NCBI RefSeq assembly: GCF_007197555.1
Contig: NZ_CP041614.1
Span: 496,001 to 560,000, forward strand
DNA from: Shewanella psychropiezotolerans
GTDB taxonomy: Bacteria; Pseudomonadota; Gammaproteobacteria; Enterobacterales; Shewanellaceae
DNA length: 64,000 bases
Direction of reading: 5' to 3'
Position 1 is the first letter of the stretch; each line of letters begins with the position of its first letter. The notes under the pieces are model-generated. The model ran no database searches. It saw only the letters and a list, made by a program, of their open reading frames with translations, and was not told the DNA's origin. Below, one piece after another: positions 1-7,620 of this stretch. Both the position numbers and the translations under genes were made by a program.

Positions 1-38
1 AGTCAGTATTAATTGTGGCCCAGAATTGAGTGATGGCG

Positions 39-56
39 ATCATATTCTATTATGAT
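39..56. promoter_or_regulatory. Perfect 6-6-6 dyad upstream of the metal-uptake locus
   Basis: ATCATA, six bases, TATGAT forms a perfect inverted repeat about 200 bases before the first gene. It does not match the usual gammaproteobacterial Zur box (GTTATA-N-TATAAC core), so a regulator cannot be named. Nothing else was seen in bases 1-255. Confidence 0.22.
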
Positions 57-255
57 ATTTTTCAATTAAGATCATCAGTTATACGCACTTTCTTCGACAC
101 TGACTCATTTCTGCTTACATTTATTTTGTGAATTTTACCTATTTTTATTAAAAGCGTAACTTGACTTAACTCTCTGTTTGCATAAAATTGTACGCGCTTT
201 TACCTCGTCTTGATTTGAGGTAGGCTGTTAATTTGTGTCTTCAACGGTGGTATTC

Positions 256-540
256 ATGGTCAGTAATAGTGTGAGAAGAGGAATTGCTTTATGGCTATCA
301 GCCATATTGATCTGCCTGTCTTTTGCCGCTTCTGTCCATAGCGTTGAACATATAGATCATGGTGCTAAGGGTCACTGTACCCTCTGTTTCCATAAACATC
401 AGCTTAATAAACTCTTACCTAGTGTTCCATTTACCCTTCCGGTTTTAGTTCAAACATTTGAACCTGTCGCCTATCGGGTATGTGAGCGCCTGGCATCACA
501 TGTCAGCGTTTTCCGTAGCCGCGCTCCTCCTGTCGCGTAA
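256..540 (+). CDS. Small exported Cys/His-containing protein of the metal-uptake locus
   Basis: Protein of about 94 residues with an Arg-containing N-terminus and a hydrophobic signal or anchor segment (residues 9-25). A short segment rich in possible metal ligands follows (HIDHGAKGHCTLCFHKH: one CxxC and five His). The C-terminus ends in a basic Ser/Arg/Pro tail. It resembles small DUF2946-like proteins often found beside copper or zinc genes, but no enzyme fold is visible. An ATG at 256 preceded by GGTGG at five bases is preferred over an in-frame GTG at 235, whose nearest GAGG lies 14 bases away. It is the first gene of a same-strand run that includes a His-rich outer-membrane protein and a ZnuA-like protein, so a role in periplasmic zinc handling is inferred. 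Confidence 0.6.
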   Translation: MVSNSVRRGIALWLSAILICLSFAASVHSVEHIDHGAKGHCTLCFHKHQLNKLLPSVPFTLPVLVQTFEPVAYRVCERLASHVSVFRSRAPPVA

Positions 541-640
541 ATCAAATCAACCTCAGTTAACTAATTTCAATCGCGAGCTCAGTTTTGGGACGGGATGACT
601 GTACTTTCTGTACTTGTCTGACACCCCATTTCTTACTAAA

Positions 641-661
641 GCTATTGGGGCTAATAGCCCC
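641..661 (+). promoter_or_regulatory. Overlapping alternative hairpins between two metal genes
   Basis: GCTATT-GGGGCT-AATAGC (641-658) and GGGGCTA-A-TAGCCCC (647-661) are mutually exclusive inverted repeats in the 249-base gap. There is no T-run, so this is not an intrinsic terminator. It could be an operator or an RNA switch element; function is unknown. Confidence 0.3.
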
Positions 662-789
662 TTGGCTTGAGCGTGCACCTGTCTAGTTAACTTCAGTAAT
701 ACGATTTTTTTGATTTAGTCCACCTAGCACCTAATTACTTAATATTTATAAAAATGTTAGGGGACTTATGCTGTATTTTGGAGAAACAA

Positions 790-2016
790 ATGACCGTTTT
801 AAATAACCGCGTATCATGCGTGGCCGCTGCATGTGCCTTTTTTACGACTTCTGCCTTCGCTGAAGATCCCACTCTGACAAACCCGGCGATCAGTGCCGTG
901 CTCGATGGCTACTATCAAAATACCGAGCGTCCGATGGCCGAGCGCGGCGAAGGTTTCGGCTTAGGCCACACCGAGATAGCCATGAGTGCCAATATCGACG
1001 ATATGTTTTACGGTAAATTGACCGCCGTAATTGAGATGCACGATGGTGAAACTGAGCTGGGTCTGGAAGAAGCCTTCATTCAAACCTTAGCCATGCCATG
1101 GGGATTTTCGATTCGTGCGGGCCGCTTCTTGTCGGATGTGGGTTACTTGAACAATCAACATGTTCATACCGACGCCTTTTCGGACCGTCCTGCCGCATAT
1201 CGTGCCTTCCTCGGCAGCCATTATTTCGATGATGGTGTGCGCGTAAACTATGTGGCACCAACGGATCTTTACTGGACCATGGGTTTGGAAGGTTTTAAGG
1301 GTGACAGCATGCGCGCCGCTGGTGGTGAACATGATGAACATGAAGGTCATAGCGACCATGCCGAGCGTGAGTACAAAAATATCGGTGTCTACACCGCCTA
1401 TACCAAGATCGGTGGCGATATCGGTAATGGTTCATGGCAGGCCGGTCTAAGTTACATGCGTAACGAGAATGGCCGCATGGTCGAAGGTGAGCACGAAGAC
1501 CATGCCGCATTGGCAGCTGGACATGAAGGCCACGACCACAGTCACAGCGCCACCTTTACCGGTGAGAATACCTATATTGCCGATTTCGTCTATAAGTGGG
1601 CTCCGAACGGCAACTATAAATATCAACACCTCACAGTCAGCGGTGAATACTTCAGGGTGACAGACTTTGCTCCCCTCGAAGATGGTCACGATCATGACCA
1701 TGATCATGATTCGGCTGATAGTGTCGATGATATGCAAGGATGGTATCTGAGTAGTGTGTATCAGTTTAGTCCAAACTGGTCCGCCGGTGTGCGTTATGGT
1801 GAGACCGATGTTCAGGAGCTTCATGGGGACCATTTCGATGCCCAGAAGTTAAAGGAAACTGAGGTCAGTCTGGCTTGGCATCACAGCCATTTCTCTACGG
1901 TTCGTCTGCAGTACACCAATCAGAAAGGAACCAATTACTTCGGTATCGAAGACGATAACGTTCTAACTCTTCAATATGTTATGACTCTGGGGGCTCACGG
2001 TGCGCATCAATTCTAA
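790..2016 (+). CDS. His-rich outer-membrane beta-barrel protein, probably zinc-related
   Basis: Protein of about 408 residues with a signal peptide ending at AFA before EDPTL. The rest has the alternating polar/aromatic pattern of an outer-membrane barrel and ends in an aromatic residue (HQF). Three His/Asp-rich clusters sit in likely surface loops: about residues 178-190 (HDEHEGHSDH), 232-253 (HEDHAALAAGHEGHDHSH) and 298-307 (DGHDHDHDHD). Such clusters are typical of metal capture. The ATG at 790 has GGAG six bases upstream; a more upstream ATG at 754 would add residues before the signal peptide and lacks a ribosome site. The stop overlaps the start of the ZnuA-like gene by 17 bases, so the two are almost certainly co-translated. 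The role as a zinc-binding porin is inferred from the His loops and the context. Confidence 0.75.
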   Translation: MTVLNNRVSCVAAACAFFTTSAFAEDPTLTNPAISAVLDGYYQNTERPMAERGEGFGLGHTEIAMSANIDDMFYGKLTAVIEMHDGETELGLEEAFIQTLAMPWGFSIRAGRFLSDVGYLNNQHVHTDAFSDRPAAYRAFLGSHYFDDGVRVNYVAPTDLYWTMGLEGFKGDSMRAAGGEHDEHEGHSDHAEREYKNIGVYTAYTKIGGDIGNGSWQAGLSYMRNENGRMVEGEHEDHAALAAGHEGHDHSHSATFTGENTYIADFVYKWAPNGNYKYQHLTVSGEYFRVTDFAPLEDGHDHDHDHDSADSVDDMQGWYLSSVYQFSPNWSAGVRYGETDVQELHGDHFDAQKLKETEVSLAWHHSHFSTVRLQYTNQKGTNYFGIEDDNVLTLQYVMTLGAHGAHQF

Positions 2017-2914
2017 GTTAGTAAAGTCGGCGATAGCCGCAATAGTAGTGAGTTATTCGAGCATTGCATCTGCCGAATTGAATATCTTTGCCTGCGAGCC
2101 TGAGTACGCGTCTCTGGCGAAGGAGTTGGCACCGAATGCCAGGATCTATTCGGCGACGACCGCGATGCAAGACCCCCACCAGGTTCAAGCCAGACCGAGT
2201 CTGATCGCTAAGATGCGTCAGGCGGATATCGCTGTCTGTGCCGGTGCCGATCTTGAAGTTGGTTGGCTGCCTATGCTGCAGATGAAATCATCTAACGCTA
2301 AAGTTCGCTCAACTGATCAGGGTCTCTTCTATGCCGCCGAGCAGGTTGAAACCATAGATCAGCTTAAATCTGTGGATCGAAGCATGGGCGATGTCCACGC
2401 TAAGGGGAATCCTCATCTTCACTTCTCACCTGAGAGGATGTTGAAAGTGGCCCAGGCTCTTACGGTTAAGCTCACAGCCGTCGATCCCGACAGCAAAGCG
2501 GATTATGAATCGGCCTTGGCTGACTTTAGTCTGAGATGGACCGCGGCGATCCCGGTTTGGGAGAAGAAAGCGGCGCCTCTGCGCGGCAAGAAGGTTATCG
2601 CCTATCACTCGAGCTTCAAATACCTGTTCAATTGGGTAGGCATTGAGCAAGTTGCCGATCTGGAGCCTAAGCCTGGCTTACCACCTAGTAGCAGTCATCT
2701 TGCAAGTTTGCTGACACGAACCGAGGCGGGTGATGTCATGGCGATTATCGTGGCATCTTATCAGGATGAGCGTGGTGCTAATTGGCTGGGAGAGCGTGCA
2801 AACTTACCGGTTCAGGTGCTACCTATGTCGGTTGGTGGCAACGATCAGAGTCAAGATCTCTTCAGCCTCTACGACAGTGTGTTAGATCTCTTACTTAGCG
2901 TAAAAGCTAGCTAG
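2000..2914 (+). CDS. znuA: ZnuA-like periplasmic metal-binding protein of an ABC transporter
   Basis: Protein of 304 residues with a signal peptide ending near SIASA before ELNIF. It belongs to the cluster A-I metal-binding family (ZnuA/MntC/PsaA). Likely ligands are His in DPHQVQ, His in GNPHLHF, His in AYHSSF and an acidic residue near SYQDERG. It lacks the long His-rich loop of E. coli ZnuA, a job the preceding His-rich barrel may take over (inference). Translation starts at GTG 2000, with a GGGGG stretch as ribosome site inside the previous gene. It would deliver metal to the permease encoded next. Zinc is inferred from the context and manganese cannot be excluded. Confidence 0.85.
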   Translation: MRINSKLVKSAIAAIVVSYSSIASAELNIFACEPEYASLAKELAPNARIYSATTAMQDPHQVQARPSLIAKMRQADIAVCAGADLEVGWLPMLQMKSSNAKVRSTDQGLFYAAEQVETIDQLKSVDRSMGDVHAKGNPHLHFSPERMLKVAQALTVKLTAVDPDSKADYESALADFSLRWTAAIPVWEKKAAPLRGKKVIAYHSSFKYLFNWVGIEQVADLEPKPGLPPSSSHLASLLTRTEAGDVMAIIVASYQDERGANWLGERANLPVQVLPMSVGGNDQSQDLFSLYDSVLDLLLSVKAS

Positions 2915-2925
2915 AGAAAATAAGT

Positions 2926-2952
2926 AGGGGCAGTGATTTATCCACTGCCCCT
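2926..2952 (+). other. Perfect 10-bp hairpin between znuA-like and znuB-like genes
   Basis: AGGGGCAGTG (2926-2935), loop of seven, CACTGCCCCT (2943-2952). No run of T follows, so it is more likely an RNA processing, stability or attenuation element that lowers permease expression relative to the binding protein. That role is inference. Confidence 0.6.
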
Positions 2953-2992
2953 ATCTTCTATTCGATTACGCTCAAAAAGCGAGTATTCGCCT

Positions 2993-3790
2993 ATGTTTGA
3001 TATTAACTTAATCTCAATTCTCTTGCCGGCACTTGCTGCGGGTGTGCTGGTGTTGTCGACCCATGTGTTACTCGGTCAGCAGGTGCTAAAGCGGGGAATT
3101 ATTTTCATCGATCTAGCTATTGCGCAAGTTGCTGCATTGGGAGCGATTGTCGCCCATCTCAATCATGATATTGAGCATCTGCCTTTCTCTAATGTGTGGA
3201 TGCCAGCACTTTTCGCCCTCGCTGGAGCGGGGTTTATCGCCTGGTTATCTAAGCGTATGGCCGATGAACTTGAGGCGATAATTGGTTGCTTCTATGTGCT
3301 GTCTGCTGTCGCCGCCATGTTGTTGCTTTCCAATGATCCTCATGGGGCAGAAATGCTTAAACAGTTGTTATCGGGGCAAATACTCTGGGTCAACTGGTCG
3401 CAACTCATCTGGCCTGCTTGTGTCTCCGCACTGGTATTAGCCGTGGTTTTCCTCAAGCCTAAGCTGCTCGAAGGCAGTGGTTTCTATATTCTGTTCGCCA
3501 TAGTTATCACCTTATCGGTCGAGTTGGTTGGGGTCTATCTGGTGTTTAGTACCTTGATATTACCCGCGCTCGCGGTCAATAAGTTTGGATCTAAATATAG
3601 GCTGGGGGCTGCTTATATGGTGGGACTGACGGGGTACATTCTCGGTTTACTTCTTTCTGCAACTCTGGACCTGCCGAGTGGTGCCGCCATAGTCGCTACG
3701 CTCGCGGTCAGTGCCATCCTGTTCAGACTGGTATTGAGTTTGTCCAAAAAGTCCGCTCAGGAAGCCGCTATGCAGGTTAACCAAAACTAG
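2993..3790 (+). CDS. znuB: ZnuB-like metal ABC transporter permease (ABC-3 family)
   Basis: Protein of about 265 residues with seven to eight hydrophobic segments and the ABC-3 family sequence around LKRGIIFIDLAIAQVAALG and GVYLVFSTLILPALAV. It forms the inner-membrane channel for metal taken from the ZnuA-like protein. The ATG at 2993 (MFDINL) is preferred. An in-frame GTG at 2933 lies inside the intergenic hairpin and would add 20 non-hydrophobic residues. The partner ATPase (ZnuC) is not encoded here: the next gene downstream is an acyltransferase. The ATPase must be elsewhere or borrowed. Confidence 0.85.
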   Translation: MFDINLISILLPALAAGVLVLSTHVLLGQQVLKRGIIFIDLAIAQVAALGAIVAHLNHDIEHLPFSNVWMPALFALAGAGFIAWLSKRMADELEAIIGCFYVLSAVAAMLLLSNDPHGAEMLKQLLSGQILWVNWSQLIWPACVSALVLAVVFLKPKLLEGSGFYILFAIVITLSVELVGVYLVFSTLILPALAVNKFGSKYRLGAAYMVGLTGYILGLLLSATLDLPSGAAIVATLAVSAILFRLVLSLSKKSAQEAAMQVNQN

Positions 3791-3953
3791 GCTAATGCTT
3801 ATGAACGCGATTGTGCTCCTTGTCTGATAATGCATTTTTAGTCTATTTGCTCTAATTGATGCATATCAGTCTCGGGCTACAAACGTAAACAAAATATTGA
3901 GTCATACCCTCTTGCTGGCTATAATGACGCGATTAGAATCATGGGAGTATGTT

Positions 3954-4679
3954 GTGCTGTTAATCCTCAGATCGTTGATATTAGCTGTGATGCTGTTGCT
4001 AGCATTTATTTTTGGTGGCCTTTTTTGTCTGCTCAGACCTCGTCATCGAGATAATGTACACATGTTCGCTAAAATATTTTCCTTTGCCGCGCCAGTGTTA
4101 GGCATCAAGGTCATAGTGCGTAAGCCTAGTTTAGGCTTGAAAGATGAACCTTGTGTCTATCTCGCCAATCACCAAAATAACTTCGATATGTTCACTCATA
4201 CCGCTGCGGTGCCTAAGGGGACTGTGAGTCTGGGCAAGAAGAGTCTCGCCTGGGTACCTTTTTTCGGACAGATATATTGGTTATCGGGCAATATCCTGAT
4301 CGACAGAAAGAACCGTAATAAAGCCTTCGAAACCATGGCACAAACAGCCAAAAAGATTAAAGATAAATGCTTATCTATCTGGATTTTTCCCGAAGGTACA
4401 CGTTCTAAAGGTAAGGGCTTGCTGCCTTTTAAATCAGGTGCCTTCCACACTGCGATCGAAGCCGGTGTCTCTATGGTGCCTGTATTAGCCTCCTGTCAGG
4501 GGCATATTAAGATGAATCGTTGGAACAATGGTGTGGTTATCATAGAGATGATGGAGCCTATCGAGACCAAGGGCTTGGCTAAGAATCAGGTCAAAGAGCT
4601 TTCATCCCGTATTCACGCGCTAATGTCAGCCAGGTTGACTCAGCTTAACCGGGAAGCATCGGCGTTAATGGCCAAGTAG
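3954..4679 (+). CDS. plsC: 1-acyl-sn-glycerol-3-phosphate acyltransferase
   Basis: It converts lysophosphatidate to phosphatidate in inner-membrane phospholipid synthesis. Motif I (NHQNNFD), a GKKSL motif, the FPEGTRSKG motif and a late hydrophobic VPV motif are all present in order. The sequence closely follows E. coli PlsC, including the WVPFFGQIYWLSGNILIDR stretch. The GTG at 3954 gives MLLILRS, 241 residues, matching the E. coli N-terminus and length (245). GGGAG lies about six bases before it. Upstream in-frame starts at 3924 (ATG) and 3897 (TTG) would add 10 to 19 residues and are less likely. A bidirectional-looking terminator follows at 4702. Confidence 0.93.
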   Translation: MLLILRSLILAVMLLLAFIFGGLFCLLRPRHRDNVHMFAKIFSFAAPVLGIKVIVRKPSLGLKDEPCVYLANHQNNFDMFTHTAAVPKGTVSLGKKSLAWVPFFGQIYWLSGNILIDRKNRNKAFETMAQTAKKIKDKCLSIWIFPEGTRSKGKGLLPFKSGAFHTAIEAGVSMVPVLASCQGHIKMNRWNNGVVIIEMMEPIETKGLAKNQVKELSSRIHALMSARLTQLNREASALMAK

Positions 4680-4701
4680 ATCCAATGGGTAGATATTTGA
4701 C

Positions 4702-4730
4702 AAAAAAACCTCCATTTTAGAGGTTTTTTT
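4702..4730 (+). terminator. Intrinsic terminator after plsC
   Basis: AAAAAAACCTC, loop of seven, GAGGTTTTTTT: an 11-bp stem followed by T, with A on the other side so that it could work in both directions. Confidence 0.88.
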
Positions 4731-4742
4731 ATGTCTGGATTA

Positions 4743-4790
4743 ATACCAATTCCATTAAATTTATGATCACTTACTTAATGGAACTGGTAT
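4743..4790. repeat. AT-rich palindromic repeat, copy 1
   Basis: Arms ATACCAATTCCATTAA (4743-4758) and TTAATGGAACTGGTAT (4775-4790) pair with one mismatch around a short centre containing TGATCACTTA. A near-identical copy lies at 5333-5389, and a diverged half-copy at 41247-41280. It is probably a non-autonomous interspersed element. Confidence 0.8.
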
Positions 4791-4795
4791 ATAAT
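4785..4795 (+). promoter_or_regulatory. Likely promoter -10 of rraB at the edge of the repeat
   Basis: TGGTATATAAT offers an extended -10 (TGG-TATATA) or a plain TATAAT at 4790-4795, about 30 bases before the rraB start. The right arm of the repeat contributes most of it. No good -35 was seen. Confidence 0.45.
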
Positions 4796-4824
4796 TTGCC
4801 AAGATTTTTTATTGGGAGTCATCC

Positions 4825-5241
4825 ATGTCAATTGAGCGTTTACTTAAGGCACAGAAACAAGAAAACCAAGAGATAGTCGATGCTATTCTTGGTGACGGTT
4901 CACATCCGGATGCCGACTACACAATTGAGCATCACTTTTCATCGACTAACTTCGATCGCCTGGAAAAAGCGGCAGTAGATGCGTTTAAATCAGGTTTTGA
5001 AGTCAATGATGCCGAAGAGATGGAGCTGGAAGATGGGTCTGTTATCTACTGTTTCGATGCTGTCGCAAGCCACAAGCTTGAAGTTGAGCTGCTCGATAAG
5101 GCTTGTGAAGCCTTATTAACGTTAGCGGCTAAGCAGAAAGTCGACTATGACGGTTGGGGTACGTATTTCATCGATGAAAACGGTGATGAGGTGCGCGACG
5201 ATGAGTTTGAAGACGAAGATGAAGAAGATATCATCCATTAG
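4825..5241 (+). CDS. rraB: Ribonuclease E inhibitor RraB
   Basis: Protein of 138 residues, the same length as E. coli RraB. It shares the blocks [28 protein letters not shown] and DYDGWGTYF, and a strongly acidic C-terminus (EDEDEED). RraB binds the degradosome scaffold region of RNase E and changes which transcripts are cut. GGGAG lies about seven bases before the ATG. The gene is monocistronic, flanked by two copies of a palindromic repeat and closed by a terminator at 5265. Confidence 0.93.
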   Translation: MSIERLLKAQKQENQEIVDAILGDGSHPDADYTIEHHFSSTNFDRLEKAAVDAFKSGFEVNDAEEMELEDGSVIYCFDAVASHKLEVELLDKACEALLTLAAKQKVDYDGWGTYFIDENGDEVRDDEFEDEDEEDIIH

Positions 5242-5264
5242 ACGCTAATCGCTATCTCATGAAA

Positions 5265-5283
5265 AAGGCCCATTATGGGCCTT
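5265..5283 (+). terminator. Terminator after rraB
   Basis: AAGGCCCA, loop TTA, TGGGCCTT, then CTCTGTTTTC. Strong 8-bp GC-rich stem. Confidence 0.75.
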
Positions 5284-5332
5284 CTCTGTTTTCATCACTC
5301 TGGTTTTGTATAAGCTGATTATGTTTTAGGCA

Positions 5333-5389
5333 ATACCAATTCCATTAAATTTATGCGCTGAATGATCACTTACTTAATGGAACTGGTAT
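5333..5389. repeat. AT-rich palindromic repeat, copy 2
   Basis: Left arm 5333-5348 and right arm 5374-5389 are the same as in copy 1 (4743-4790). The centre is longer by nine bases (includes GCGCTGAA). The right arm overlaps the 3' end of the diguanylate cyclase gene and encodes its last residues (YTSSIK) and stop. Confidence 0.8.
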
Positions 5390-6350
5390 AGATCACACAA
5401 TTGTTTCGCCCCGCCTTCTTGGCTTCATAAAGGGCTTTATCGGCAAATGATAACCATTGGCCACTGTTGCCGACCTGTTCTTGTAGATCGCTGATCCCCA
5501 TACTGACAGTGACCTTGATAGACTTGCCCTCATAAACCAGTTCAGTGGTTTCAATTTTATGGCGTAAACGATCGGCGAAGTTGAGGGCATCTTTGGCACT
5601 GGTTTTCGCCAGCACCACAGAAAACTCTTCACCACCATATCGACCCGCGCAATCGGTTTCACGCAGAGACTGCTTAAGCAGGTGGGAGATATGTTGAATC
5701 ACCTTATCACCTGCCATATGGCCATAGGTATCATTAACCTTCTTGAAATGATCGATATCGAACATGACCAGGCTGGTTTGATCACCATAACGGGCGTGGC
5801 GATCGAACTCTTTCTGCATGCATATCTGCCAGTATCTGCGGTTATGGAGTTGAGTTAATCCATCGGTCTGACTCAAATGCTCTAAACGTTCATTTACGGC
5901 CTTTAGCTGTAACTTGTTGATGGCTACATCGGTCACATCGTAAACAATCATGCTGATGTGTGTGATCTGTCCCGTGAGCGAGGAGAGGGGCAACAGAGTG
6001 ACATTTTGGTACATAAAATCTGCTCGTCCGGTAATGGGACGATAGTTTTTAAATTTAAACACATAGGGTCTCTGTTCCCAGCTGATGAATGCCCGGTTCT
6101 TGAGTAAGAAAACTGATTCCATCTTCTGTTTCAGCCAATCGGCGGGAAGGTAATCGAACTGTTCAAACAGATTGGAACCCTTGATAGAGTTAGGAGAGAC
6201 TCCACTATGGTTTTCCATGAAGCCATTCCAAAGCTGAATATCAAAGTTTTTATCTAATACTACCAAGCCAACTTCTATGGTTTGAACCATATCGATTAAC
6301 CAGTGGAGTTCGTTCATTGCGCTTTGGTCATATGCCATAGATGGATCCAA
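5370..6350 (-). CDS. PAS-GGDEF diguanylate cyclase
   Basis: A soluble protein of 326 residues that makes cyclic di-GMP from two GTP. A PAS domain covers about residues 13-145 and a GGDEF domain 160-325. The active-site GGEEF is at 239-243. An inhibitory I-site RETD (230-233) lies five residues before it, so product inhibition is expected. No membrane segment is present. The start is uncertain: TTG at 6350 follows the upstream gene's stop by one base, and an ATG four codons in (6338) is also possible; neither has a clear ribosome site. It is the second gene of an operon with a receiver-CheC protein. Its last codons come from a palindromic repeat. Confidence 0.9.
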   Translation of the reverse strand: MDPSMAYDQSAMNELHWLIDMVQTIEVGLVVLDKNFDIQLWNGFMENHSGVSPNSIKGSNLFEQFDYLPADWLKQKMESVFLLKNRAFISWEQRPYVFKFKNYRPITGRADFMYQNVTLLPLSSLTGQITHISMIVYDVTDVAINKLQLKAVNERLEHLSQTDGLTQLHNRRYWQICMQKEFDRHARYGDQTSLVMFDIDHFKKVNDTYGHMAGDKVIQHISHLLKQSLRETDCAGRYGGEEFSVVLAKTSAKDALNFADRLRHKIETTELVYEGKSIKVTVSMGISDLQEQVGNSGQWLSFADKALYEAKKAGRNNCVIYTSSIK

Positions 6351-6351
6351 C

Positions 6352-7347
6352 TTAATCTAACAGATAGCCGAGCTTATAATTGAGCGTCGGTAATGAGTCT
6401 TCGGTAAACAGCAAGAGCAGATCACATTGGATATCATGATCTTCGATTCGATAATTAATCTCCATGGCCAAGGTGCGAGACCACTTCTCCGAATTGTCAT
6501 GAATAAGATCGTTCACTGTGCAGTGACGCCCGAGTACAACGGGATGGCCTTGGCTGAATTTCATATGCAGTTGTTCGGAGATGCCATTGAGAAAGGCGCC
6601 AATCAATACGTTACCCGTATCTATCATGACCTCTATCTCGGTATTCTTATCTTCGGGATTGTCGAGTCCCATTAATTTCGCCATATCTTTAAAGGACGAG
6701 TCATGGAACAGCAGTAAAGCCTCTCCGGCGATACCTGCACCGATAAAGCCTTGGCATAGTGCGGAAACCGTACTGTGCTCTTCGGTGGCTTTGAGGGTCA
6801 TGGTCAGTTCGCTGACTTCGAGCACATTCACGTTTGGGATAGGTAATAGCACAAAAACATCGAGCAATTTGGCCAGCAGATCGGCTGCACGTCCCATGGC
6901 AACATTGGCTACCTCCCGACAGGCGTCAAGTAGGTCTACTTCGATCATCGGGCTGTCAGCAACCCCATCGCCTAATGCAATGGTGAGAATGCCATACTCT
7001 TGTAATATATTACTGATAGCATCGGCGCTAACGGGTTTCTGGATAAAATCCAGTGCACCCAGCGCCTTGACCCGTTCATGGGCTTTTATCTGAATATCAC
7101 CCGAAACGACTATGACTAGTGCGGGGAGATCTTCTTGCTGTATGGTTTGTAGTACTTCATAGCCATCCATCACAGGCATGTTGAGATCGAGAAAAACAAC
7201 TTCACCTTTGCCCGCTCGAATGGCCTCGATACCTTCGGCACCATTATTTGCAAAAGTGATGTCAACGTCCCACTCTTTGGGGAGTGTTCTCGCCATCTGT
7301 TTTCTAGCGAGCGCGGAATCATCGCATATCAGTACTGGGATCGACAT
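6352..7347 (-). CDS. Response regulator with CheC-type phosphatase domain
   Basis: Protein of 331 residues. The N-terminal receiver domain (1-120) has the acidic pair CDD, phosphoacceptor Asp54 in FLDLNMPVMDG and a conserved Lys in IQKPVS. The C-terminal part (about 135-331) carries two CheC-like phosphatase motifs: D-x3-E-x2-N ... P (DACREVAN) and E-x3-D-x2-N-x22-P (VMIDTGN). CheC-family proteins dephosphorylate CheY-type regulators. Its stop sits one base before the start of a diguanylate cyclase gene, so it probably controls, or is controlled together with, cyclic di-GMP output. No histidine kinase is adjacent. Confidence 0.87.
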   Translation of the reverse strand: MSIPVLICDDSALARKQMARTLPKEWDVDITFANNGAEGIEAIRAGKGEVVFLDLNMPVMDGYEVLQTIQQEDLPALVIVVSGDIQIKAHERVKALGALDFIQKPVSADAISNILQEYGILTIALGDGVADSPMIEVDLLDACREVANVAMGRAADLLAKLLDVFVLLPIPNVNVLEVSELTMTLKATEEHSTVSALCQGFIGAGIAGEALLLFHDSSFKDMAKLMGLDNPEDKNTEIEVMIDTGNVLIGAFLNGISEQLHMKFSQGHPVVLGRHCTVNDLIHDNSEKWSRTLAMEINYRIEDHDIQCDLLLLFTEDSLPTLNYKLGYLLD

Positions 7348-7516
7348 TATCGTTTCAACATCCTAATCTGCCCATATATTCAAGATAACACTTATTATTG
7401 AACTCGGTTGTTCAAATGATAAATTCAGAGGCATTATTTATATTTTTGAGTTCACTTTATTATATCAATTTTTGTCTATCAGCATGAGTCCAAAGTGGAA
7501 ATGTCATGCCATTTTT

Positions 7517-7530
7517 TTGACGTCAGTCAA
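7517..7530. promoter_or_regulatory. TTGAC-N4-GTCAA dyad upstream of the crotonase gene
   Basis: Perfect 5-4-5 inverted repeat, 90 bases before the start of the crotonase gene. The spacing is that of CRP/FNR-family sites, but the half-site is TTGAC rather than TTGAT. The regulator is not known. Confidence 0.35.
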
Positions 7531-7620
7531 ATTTCCTCTATATGTTATCTCTATTAGTGAAATAATCCAAATATGTTAACCTCATGTTCTGGACTGACCA
7601 GTTTAATGGCGGAGAGTAAT

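Noticed and set aside
647..661. Terminator after the first small gene
   Set aside because: Palindrome GGGGCTA-A-TAGCCCC has a one-base centre and no T-run.
1..790. Zur box for the metal locus
   Set aside because: No sequence close to GTTATA-N-TATAAC was found; the 39-56 dyad has a different core and spacing.
1447..1833. 128-codon minus-strand frame over the His-rich barrel gene
   Set aside because: Val/Met-rich complement of the His/Asp repeats; no start context.
3897..3953. TTG start for plsC
   Set aside because: The GTG at 3954 has a better ribosome site and matches the E. coli PlsC N-terminus.
6581..7093. 170-codon plus-strand frame inside the receiver-CheC gene
   Set aside because: Ser/Ala-rich antisense shadow without ribosome site or family signature; the minus-strand gene is clear.
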